Shown: positions 7,736 to 13,227 of the stretch, piece by piece
How the letters are laid out: each line of letters starts with the position of its first letter
Numbering within the stretch: position 1 is the stretch's first letter
Source: Aquabacter sp.
GTDB lineage: Bacteria; Pseudomonadota; Alphaproteobacteria; Rhizobiales; Xanthobacteraceae
NCBI GenBank assembly: GCA_030147645.1
Contig: JASBUY010000341.1
Location: forward strand, 1-14,273
Length of the DNA: 14,273 bases
Direction of reading: 5' to 3'
The notes under the pieces: model-generated
What the model was told of the DNA's origin: nothing
The model's database searches: none
The model's input: the letters and a program-made list of their open reading frames with translations, nothing else
Position numbers and translations under genes: made by a program

Positions 7736-7935
7736 AGCTCTACCGCTACCTCACCGGCCCCGACGATTCCGCCTTCTGCAAACGCGTGAGCGCGGCCTTG
7801 AACAAGGGCTGGCAGCTCTATGGCGCGCCCACGCTGACCTTCGACCCGGTGAAGGGGCGCGTGATCTGCGGGCAGGCGATCGTGAAAGAGGTGCCCGGCG
7901 AATGGTCTGAGGATGTCACGCTCTCGGACTACTGA
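7732..7935 (+). CDS. DUF1737 family small protein
   Basis: A 67-residue protein matching DUF1737 as I recall it: MKLYRYLTGPDDSAFC at the start, then a central ALNKGWQLYGAPTLTFDP and a C-terminal GQAIVKE. Such proteins are small, soluble and of unknown function. The start overlaps the stop of the isonitrile hydratase gene as ATGA, which implies translational coupling and a shared transcript. Its own TGA abuts the stop of the convergent CDF gene with no base between, so no intergenic terminator exists here and the operon must end inside its neighbour or read through. Confidence 0.85.
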   Translation: MKLYRYLTGPDDSAFCKRVSAALNKGWQLYGAPTLTFDPVKGRVICGQAIVKEVPGEWSEDVTLSDY

Positions 7936-8862
7936 TCAGGCGGCGTCCTGGGCGAGAGTCCCGGCGAAGGTGCGGGGGGTCGGGGGCATCAGGACCACAG
8001 CGACATCAACCTCGTCCCCGACTTCCGCGAATTCCTCCTTCACCTTCAAGGTGAGATCGGCCACCGCCGCGCGGGCGCGCTCCACGCTCCAGGCGGGGTC
8101 GAAGCCGAGATGGAGTTCCACCATCATGCGCCCGCCATGGCTGCGGGTGCGGATATCGCCTAATTCCTCGAAATCGTCGAAGCAGCGGGTCAGAGCCTTC
8201 AGGATGCGCAATTGCCCCGCTTCGCCGATCGCCTGGTCCAGCAGGGAGCCAAGCGAGTTGGTCAGCATCTCGTAGATGTTGAAGATCATGAAGCCGATGA
8301 CGACGAAGGACGCGGCCGGGTCGAGATAGGCGATCCAGCTCACCCCGCTGAAAGTCGATGTGACCAGCGTCACGCAGAACACAGCGCCCGACGAGCAGGC
8401 CGACACCAGATGCACCCGCGCCTGCGCCGCCAGCACCGGGGAGCGCGCCACCCGCGCCATCCGTCGCGCCTGGATATGCAGATAGACATTGCCCGTGACC
8501 GCGACCGCCGTCACCAGCAGGCCGAGCCCCGCGCCGCTCACAGGCTCGGGATGCAGCAGCCCCATGACCGCGCGGGCGGTCGCCACGATCACCAGCACCA
8601 CCTGAAGCACCGCGATCATCAGTTCGGCGAGGTTTTCCAGCTTGCCGAGGCCATAGGCGAAGCGGTGCGCCTTGGAGCGGGCGGAGATGCGCAGCACAAG
8701 GTAGCAGGCGGCGAGGGAGGTCAGGTCGAACGAGGTCGCCAGCATGTCCGTGAGCACGGCCGCCGAATTGGCGAGCGCGGCCGCGAGAACGTAAAAGGGA
8801 AACAGCACCGCCACAAAGCACAGGGCCTGGAACGAGAGCTTCTGACTGGACGATGCCGACAC
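7936..8862 (-). CDS. Cation diffusion facilitator family protein with degraded metal sites
   Basis: An inner-membrane protein of 308 residues with the CDF layout: hydrophobic segments from about 11-31 to 190, and a soluble C-terminal domain with RSHGGRMMVELHLGFDP. Family anchors such as NSAAVLTD (Asp39), YGLGKLENLAEL (70-81) and QARVHLVSA are clear. Aligned by eye to YiiP, the TM2 H/DxxxD motif reads AxxxD (Ala42, Asp46) and the TM5 HxxxD motif reads HxxxA (His151, Ala155). Several C-terminal ligand histidines are also absent. It may carry another ion, or not transport by the usual route. I chose the GTG at 8862 because GGGAGG lies just upstream (spacing about 4). The longer open frame to 9015 runs into mch and has no ATG nearby. 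A candidate promoter sits just above it. Confidence 0.8.
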   Translation of the reverse strand: MSASSSQKLSFQALCFVAVLFPFYVLAAALANSAAVLTDMLATSFDLTSLAACYLVLRISARSKAHRFAYGLGKLENLAELMIAVLQVVLVIVATARAVMGLLHPEPVSGAGLGLLVTAVAVTGNVYLHIQARRMARVARSPVLAAQARVHLVSACSSGAVFCVTLVTSTFSGVSWIAYLDPAASFVVIGFMIFNIYEMLTNSLGSLLDQAIGEAGQLRILKALTRCFDDFEELGDIRTRSHGGRMMVELHLGFDPAWSVERARAAVADLTLKVKEEFAEVGDEVDVAVVLMPPTPRTFAGTLAQDAA

Positions 8863-8886
8863 GTCGCCTCCCAATAGTGAGCCGGC

Positions 8887-8915
8887 ATGAAAAAGGCACA
8901 ACCACCCTGCGTCAA
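8887..8915 (-). promoter_or_regulatory. Candidate promoter of the CDF gene
   Basis: On the minus strand TTGACG (8915-8910) is followed after 17 bases by TTTCAT (8892-8887). Both resemble sigma-70 elements: five of six at the -35 and four of six at the -10. Transcription would start near 8880, just before the GGGAGG ribosome binding site and the GTG at 8862. The -35 overlaps the left arm of the dyad at 8913-8939. Confidence 0.5.
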
Positions 8916-8939
8916 CTCGAAACGCGACCAATCGAGTTG
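8913..8939. promoter_or_regulatory. Perfect dyad between the divergent CDF and mch genes, likely operator
   Basis: CAACTCGA (8913-8920) and TCGAGTTG (8932-8939) are perfect inverted 8-mers separated by 11 bases, with arm centres 19 bases apart. The left arm overlaps the -35 of the candidate CDF promoter. The right arm overlaps TTGCAC (8937-8942), a possible -35 for mch with CAACAT (8960-8965) 17 bases on. A second inverted pair, GTTGCA (8936-8941) and TGCAAC (8958-8963), overlaps it on the mch side. The placement suits a regulator acting on both genes. The regulator is not identifiable. Confidence 0.5.
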
Positions 8940-8992
8940 CACCAAGCAGATGTGCCCTGCAACATGGCCGCTGCCGTGGGCAGGAGAGGCTG

Positions 8993-10042
8993 ATGAACAA
9001 GACAAGCGCTGGCAATTTTTTCGAGGACTTTTCCGTCGGCCAGGTGATTCGCCATGCGACGCCCCGTACGGTGACGGTGGGTGATGTCAGCCTTTACAGC
9101 GCGCTCTATGGCACCCGCTTCGCGGTCCAGTCCGCCGACAGCTTCGCCCAGGCCCTCGGCTATCCCCGCGCGCCGGTAGACGATTTGCTGGTGTTCCACA
9201 CCGTCTTCGGCAAGACGGTGCCGGACATTTCCCTGAATGCGGTTGCCAATCTCGGTTATGCGGGCGGCCGCTTCCTCGCCCCCGTCTATCCCGGCGATAC
9301 CCTCCAAGCGGTCTCGGAGGTGATCGGGCTTCGCGAGAATTCCAACGGCAAGAGCGGCGTCGTCTATGTGCGCTCCACCGGCTTCAATCAGGACGGCGTC
9401 GAGGTGCTGGACTATGTGCGCTGGGTGATGGTGCGCAAGCGCGATCCCAAATCCCCAGCGCCGGAGCCCGTGGTACCCACCCTCCCCGCCGCGCTGGCGC
9501 CGGATGCGCTGGGCGATGCCGTGCCTCCCCTCGATATCGAGGAATGGCGCGACGACCTCTCCGGCTCGCTGTTCCGCTTCGCGGACTATGAGGTGGGCGA
9601 GCGCATCGACCATGTGGACGGCATGACGGTGGAAGAAGCCGAGCACATGATCGCGACGCGCCTCTACCAGAACACGGCCAAGGTCCATTTCAACCAGTTC
9701 ACCGAAGGCCAGGGCCGTTTCGGCCGTCGCCTCATCTATGGCGGCCACGTCATTTCCATCGCCCGCGCCTTGTCGTTCAATGGGCTCGGCAATGCCTTCC
9801 ACGTCGCGGCGATCAATGGCGGGCGCCATGTGGCGCCGCTGTTCGCCGGACTGACGGTGTTCGCCTGGAGCGAAATCCTGGACGCGGCGGACCTGCCGGG
9901 GCGCGACGATGTGGGCGCGCTGCGCGTACGCACCATCGCCACCAAGGACCGGCCGTGCGGCGACTTCCCGTTCCGGGCCGAAGAGGATTACGACCCGAGC
10001 GTGATCCTCGACCTGGATTATTGGGTCCTCATCCCCCGCTGA
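8993..10042 (+). CDS. mch: Mesaconyl-CoA hydratase (beta-methylmalyl-CoA dehydratase)
   Basis: Hydrates mesaconyl-C1-CoA to beta-methylmalyl-CoA in the ethylmalonyl-CoA pathway, which replaces the glyoxylate shunt for growth on C2 compounds; the product is then cleaved by malyl-CoA lyase. The 349 residues form two MaoC-like hot-dog halves. The Mch hallmark APVDDLLVFHTVFGKTVPD and the following ISLNAVANLGYA lie at about 60-90. ENSNGKSGVVYVRS is at 115-128 and LDYVRWVMVRKRDP at 139-152. The second half has QNTAKVHFNQF (226-236), where the usual MaoC Asp appears as Asn227 with His232 in place, and IYGGHVISIARAL. AGGAGAGG before the ATG is a strong ribosome binding site. The last 25 bases overlap the end of the convergent esterase gene. 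The whole sequence strongly recalls Rhodobacter Mch from memory. Confidence 0.93.
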   Translation: MNKTSAGNFFEDFSVGQVIRHATPRTVTVGDVSLYSALYGTRFAVQSADSFAQALGYPRAPVDDLLVFHTVFGKTVPDISLNAVANLGYAGGRFLAPVYPGDTLQAVSEVIGLRENSNGKSGVVYVRSTGFNQDGVEVLDYVRWVMVRKRDPKSPAPEPVVPTLPAALAPDALGDAVPPLDIEEWRDDLSGSLFRFADYEVGERIDHVDGMTVEEAEHMIATRLYQNTAKVHFNQFTEGQGRFGRRLIYGGHVISIARALSFNGLGNAFHVAAINGGRHVAPLFAGLTVFAWSEILDAADLPGRDDVGALRVRTIATKDRPCGDFPFRAEEDYDPSVILDLDYWVLIPR

Positions 10043-11148
10043 GCCGGGGTCGAAGGCTGCTCGGCGCGGCGCTGGACGGACGGCTTGGCCGGTGGCGGGA
10101 CGGGCGGCGGCACCGCCCCGAGCACCGGCGCCTCCAGGCGGAAGCGCGCGAAGAATGCCAGGGATTCCTCGCCCATGTCGATGTCGCGATTGCGCAAACC
10201 CAGGAACGGCGTCGCAAGGCCCGGCTTGGTCTCGACGCGGGCGGGGGACTGATGCCCCCCGCGTTCGATCCGGTAGAGCGCGACCTCCGCTTCGCCCGCA
10301 CAGCCCGTGTAGCGGCGGACCGATACAGTGGTCGCGTCCATGCCCACGAGATCGGGGAGATCCTGGTCGCTCGCCTGCGTGCATTGGTCGAGCTTCGCGT
10401 AGAGGGCGGCGGTGTCCGGAGCGGAGAGGGTTGCGCCAAGGGGCGTCCAAAATCCGTTCCAGGCGATGACGCCATCCGCCGTGCCATGGACGAACATGAT
10501 CGAGACCGGCCGCGCCGGCTGGCATTCCTCACGGTAGTTGGCCGGCGCCGTGGCCATGGCGACGGAATAGGCGGCGTAGAGTTCCGCGAACTCGCAGGCC
10601 ATGCGCTCCACCATGAAGCCGCCGTTGGAAATGCCCATCAGATAGATGCGCGCGGGGTCCGCGATGCCCTGCTCCACCAGCCTTTGGGTCAAAGCCACCA
10701 GAAAGGGCACGTCGTCGCCAGGGGTGAGCACGGCCTTAAGGCGCATGGCGGCGGGACGGCCGTCATTCCAGACATGGCCGATGCCCTGCGGATAGACCGT
10801 GACATAGCCCTCGCGCTGGGCCGAGGGCTCCAGGCCGAGATAGTCCTTCAGCCCCTCCGAGGTCTGGCCGGCGGCATGCAGCGCGATGATGGTCGGGCGG
10901 GGACCAACTGGGCCTGCGGGCACATTTTGCAGATAGGTGCGTGATTCGCTGCCCACCTGAATGCGCTCCGCGCTGCTACGCGCGGGCTGGACCACCGCGG
11001 GGGCGGCCGCCGCGCCGCTGCCTTTGCCGGCCCCGGGAGCTTGCGATTGCGCCATCGCGGGCGCGCCCATCATCCAGGACAGGGCCATGATTCCGGCGGC
11101 GAGGAGAGCGGACAGGGCCGCACGAGCAGCCGGGCGGGACGAGGGCAC
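10018..11148 (-). CDS. Secreted LpqC / PHB-depolymerase-like serine esterase
   Basis: An alpha/beta hydrolase of the COG3509 (LpqC, feruloyl-esterase or PHB-depolymerase-like) group, probably exported. The 376 residues start with a signal peptide: arginines at 5 and 9, a hydrophobic core at about 11-27, and a cut after AMA (residue 33). An Ala/Gly/Pro-rich linker follows (35-57). The likely triad is Ser174 in GISNGG, Asp225 in VHGTADG and His299 in GGHQSP. IIALHAAGQ (87-95) would hold the oxyanion site. Cysteines near 185/209 and 256/283 could form disulfides. The end is a Pro-rich basic tail (345-376). The start is GTG at 11148, chosen because it restores the charged signal end; its ribosome binding site is weak. 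The substrate (polyester, xylan-linked ester or other) cannot be told. It overlaps mch tail to tail. Confidence 0.85.
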   Translation of the reverse strand: MPSSRPAARAALSALLAAGIMALSWMMGAPAMAQSQAPGAGKGSGAAAAPAVVQPARSSAERIQVGSESRTYLQNVPAGPVGPRPTIIALHAAGQTSEGLKDYLGLEPSAQREGYVTVYPQGIGHVWNDGRPAAMRLKAVLTPGDDVPFLVALTQRLVEQGIADPARIYLMGISNGGFMVERMACEFAELYAAYSVAMATAPANYREECQPARPVSIMFVHGTADGVIAWNGFWTPLGATLSAPDTAALYAKLDQCTQASDQDLPDLVGMDATTVSVRRYTGCAGEAEVALYRIERGGHQSPARVETKPGLATPFLGLRNRDIDMGEESLAFFARFRLEAPVLGAVPPPVPPPAKPSVQRRAEQPSTPAQRGMRTQ

Positions 11149-11430
11149 GATGCGCAGGTTTCCAATAGTCTTTGACCGGCCAATTGTCGGGGGCGGCCGG
11201 GATAGCCGACTCCGAGTCTAGCGACACGGTCGCGGCGCCGCGAGGCGCGTCGAAGCAGTGGTCGTTAAAAAATGTGGCACCTGGATGGCCCAGTCGGGGC
11301 ACCTGTCACCCTAAAGCCACAACTCCGCCCGTTCACAGCCGCGCCCGAGCGGATTTGACATGGATCAAATCGACCGGCCCGCCCCGGGACCAAGCCTTAG
11401 CGAGGTTTTATTCAATAAGGGATTTGGGGC
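11149..11430. other. Divergent intergenic region between the esterase gene and ompW
   Basis: This 282-base region holds no gene that I can support. It contains the FNR-type box listed separately, a short palindrome GACTC-C-GAGTC near 11209-11219, and GGCACCTG twice in the same orientation (11276-11283 and 11298-11305), 22 bases apart. The ompW ribosome binding site is AAGGG at about 11417-11421. No promoter for the esterase was clear. Confidence 0.6.
11353..11370. promoter_or_regulatory. FNR/FixK/CRP-family box upstream of ompW
   Basis: The core TTGAC-ATGG-ATCAA (11355-11368) fits the FNR-family consensus TTGAY-N4-RTCAA except for one purine, and the outer bases extend it to ATTTGA...TCAAAT, an 18-bp near-perfect dyad. 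Its centre is 69 bases before the ompW ATG. A class II activated promoter would then start near 11403, but the -10 there is poor, so the promoter itself is not assigned. ompW is controlled by FNR in enteric bacteria, which supports the reading. FNR, FixK, DNR or CRP cannot be told apart here. Confidence 0.7.
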
Positions 11431-12120
11431 ATGACACAGGGGTTCTGGGGCCGCGCGATCGCGGGAGCCGCGTTGGGCGTTGCGATGCTGGGCAGCGCGT
11501 TCGGCGCCATGGCGGCGGATCTGACGCCTGCTTACAAGGCGCCGGTGGCGCCGGTCGTCTCCGAGCCGAGCCCCTGGATGATCCGCCTGCGCGCGCTCGG
11601 CGTGCTGCCCTCCGGCGGCGGCAGCGTGAACGGCGTCGCGGGCTCCGACCTGTCCTATTCCGACTCGGTCGTGCCGGAACTCGACATCACCTATTTCTTC
11701 ACCAAGAACATCGCGGCCGAACTCATCCTCGGCGTCACGCCCCACAACATCTATGGCGCGGGCACTCTGGGCGGCCTGGATGTGGGCAAGGTGTGGCTGC
11801 TGCCCCCGACCCTCACCCTGCAATATCACTTCACCGATTTCGGCCCCTTCAAGCCCTATGTGGGCGTGGGCGTGAACTACACGGTGTTCTTCAACCAGAA
11901 GACCTATGACGTGCAGTCCCTCGACGTGAAGAACACCTGGGGCTGGGCGCTTCAGGCCGGCTTCGATTACATGCTCGACAAGCATTGGGGTGTGAACGTC
12001 GACGTGAAGAAGCTCTTCCTCGAACCCGACTTCACGGTGGGCGTCGGCAATGCGGTTCTGTCCGGCACCGCCGACCTCAATCCCTGGATCATCGGCGCGG
12101 GCGTCACCTACCGCTTCTGA
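11431..12120 (+). CDS. ompW: OmpW-family outer-membrane protein
   Basis: An outer-membrane beta-barrel of the OmpW family, thought to form a narrow hydrophobic channel for small molecules. The 229-residue precursor has a signal peptide cut after AMA (residue 28), leaving ADLTPAYKAP. Alternating hydrophobic strands fill the rest. Family marks are WMIRLRALGVLP (about 49-60), a region ELDITYFFTKNIAAELI (84-100), FGPFKPYVGVGVNYTVFF (137-154) and a C-terminal Phe in GVTYRF, as expected for barrel insertion by BAM. AAGGG precedes the ATG by nine bases. It stands alone between an FNR-type box and a strong terminator, so oxygen or nitrosative control is likely. The specific cargo is unknown. Confidence 0.9.
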   Translation: MTQGFWGRAIAGAALGVAMLGSAFGAMAADLTPAYKAPVAPVVSEPSPWMIRLRALGVLPSGGGSVNGVAGSDLSYSDSVVPELDITYFFTKNIAAELILGVTPHNIYGAGTLGGLDVGKVWLLPPTLTLQYHFTDFGPFKPYVGVGVNYTVFFNQKTYDVQSLDVKNTWGWALQAGFDYMLDKHWGVNVDVKKLFLEPDFTVGVGNAVLSGTADLNPWIIGAGVTYRF

Positions 12121-12158
12121 TGTCCCCGGCAGCAGCCGGGCTCGCAGGATACATGCCG

Positions 12159-12191
12159 AAGGCGCGGGAGCTTCCCGCGCCTTTTTCTTTT
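12159..12191 (+). terminator. Intrinsic terminator of ompW
   Basis: A perfect 11-bp stem, AAGGCGCGGGA (12159-12169) and TCCCGCGCCTT (12173-12183), closes a 3-base loop and runs into TTTTTCTTTT. It starts 39 bases after the ompW stop, separating ompW from the sdh operon. Confidence 0.93.
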
Positions 12192-12278
12192 CGCAGGCCT
12201 CGACCGCTGGCGGCGGACCCGCATCGGGCGTAGCATCGCCGCGCGCAGGGGAAAGCCGGGCGAAGGCGCCCGGTGATC

Positions 12279-12313
12279 CGCATTGCGGCATCGACCGTAT
12301 CGCATTGCGGCAT
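12279..12313. repeat. Tandem 13-bp direct repeats upstream of sdhC
   Basis: CGCATTGCGGCAT occurs at 12279-12291 and again, identically, at 12301-12313. The period is 22 bp, about two helical turns. Each copy contains the small palindrome CGCA-T-TGCG. The pair lies about 100 bases before sdhC, after the ompW terminator, which fits paired operator sites for an sdh regulator. I do not recognise the motif. Confidence 0.6.
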
Positions 12314-12345
12314 TTTGGTGCACCCCGCCCCAATATCCGCTTTGG

Positions 12346-12369
12346 AATCGTTGCGAACTGGCAACGATT
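12346..12369. promoter_or_regulatory. 9-bp inverted repeat in the sdh leader
   Basis: AATCGTTGC (12346-12354) and GCAACGATT (12361-12369) are perfectly complementary across a 6-base spacer, GAACTG. It lies 36 bases before the sdhC ATG and 25 before its ribosome binding site. It could be an operator or, if transcribed, a hairpin in the 5' leader. There is no T tract, so it is not a terminator. Confidence 0.55.
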
Positions 12370-12404
12370 GAGATACCTGATCGGTCGATTTTCGGAGGAG
12401 CCCA

Positions 12405-12806
12405 ATGGCCGACAGTCCGTCGCGTATCGAGCGCCCGCTCTCTCCCCACCTGTCGATCTACCGCCCGCTGTTCACGATGGTCATGTCCATTGTGCACCGC
12501 ATCACCGGCGGCGCGCTGTATGTGGGCACGGCAATCCTGGTGTGGTGGCTTCTGGCCGCCGCGACGTCGCCGGGCGCTTATGACCTGTTTTCGGCGGTGG
12601 CCGGGTCCTGGATCGGCCGTCTGATCCTGCTCGGCTACACCTGGGCGCTGATCCACCACGCCCTCGGCGGCGTGCGCCATTTCATCTGGGACTTCATCCA
12701 TGGCTTCGGTGCCAAGGAGCGCGTGCTGCTCGCCAAGGCGACGCTGGCCGGCTCGGTGGCGCTGACGGTGATCGTATGGGTCATCGCCCTGGCGCTGAAG
12801 GGCTGA
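12405..12806 (+). CDS. sdhC: Succinate dehydrogenase cytochrome b556 subunit
   Basis: Membrane anchor of complex II that, with SdhD, binds haem b and the quinone. The 133-residue protein has the conserved start RPLSPHLSIYRP (10-21) and SIVHRITGG, whose Ser28 and Arg32 match the E. coli quinone-site Ser27 and Arg31. The haem ligand is probably His85 in HHALGGVRHFIWD. Three hydrophobic helices lie at about 34-53, 68-90 and 111-131. GGAGGAG sits just before the ATG, a strong ribosome binding site. It is the first gene of the sdhCDA operon, and a repeat-rich leader precedes it. Confidence 0.96.
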   Translation: MADSPSRIERPLSPHLSIYRPLFTMVMSIVHRITGGALYVGTAILVWWLLAAATSPGAYDLFSAVAGSWIGRLILLGYTWALIHHALGGVRHFIWDFIHGFGAKERVLLAKATLAGSVALTVIVWVIALALKG

Positions 12807-12819
12807 GGAGGGACGTCTC

Positions 12820-13224
12820 ATGAGCAATCCCAAGACCCATCACGCCCCCATGCGCACCCCGCTCGGCCGGGTGCGCGGGCTCGGCTCGGCCCGCTCCGGG
12901 ACCGATCACTTCTTCCTGCAGCGCGTCACCGGCGCGGCGAATTTCGTGCTGGCCGTGCTGTTCGTCGGCATCGTCATCTCCATCGCCGGCTCCAGCTACG
13001 AGGCGGCGCGCGCCACCCTCTCCAACCCCCTCGTGGCGGTGGTGATCCTTCTCGCTTTGCTCTCCGTAACGACGCACATGCGCATCGGCATGCAGGTCAT
13101 CATCGAGGACTATGTCCACGATGAGGGGATGAAGGTGCTCTGCATCGTCGCCAACACGTTCTTCACGGTTGCCGTCGGCCTCGCCGGCGCGTTCGCCGTG
13201 CTCAAGATCAGCCTGGGAGGCTGA
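12820..13224 (+). CDS. sdhD: Succinate dehydrogenase hydrophobic membrane anchor subunit
   Basis: Second membrane anchor of complex II. The 134 residues carry the alphaproteobacterial SdhD pattern MRTPLGRVRGLGSARSGTDHFF (11-32), QRVTGAAN, and HMRIGMQVIIEDYVHDEGMK (86-105). In that last stretch Asp97 and Tyr98 correspond to the E. coli quinone-site Asp-Tyr pair. Three hydrophobic helices are visible at about 38-57, 69-85 and 105-130. The gap to sdhC is 13 bases and contains GGAGGGA as ribosome binding site. The gap to sdhA is three bases. SdhD is less conserved than SdhA, but the order and motifs leave little doubt. Confidence 0.95.
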   Translation: MSNPKTHHAPMRTPLGRVRGLGSARSGTDHFFLQRVTGAANFVLAVLFVGIVISIAGSSYEAARATLSNPLVAVVILLALLSVTTHMRIGMQVIIEDYVHDEGMKVLCIVANTFFTVAVGLAGAFAVLKISLGG

Positions 13225-13227
13225 CAC

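Noticed and set aside
8863..9015. Longer N-terminus for the CDF protein
   Set aside because: It would overlap the mch start, has no nearby ATG, and lies upstream of the GGGAGG ribosome binding site that serves the GTG at 8862.
8912..10525. 537-codon open frame on the minus strand
   Set aside because: It is antisense to mch and crosses into the esterase gene in another frame; no recognisable domain.
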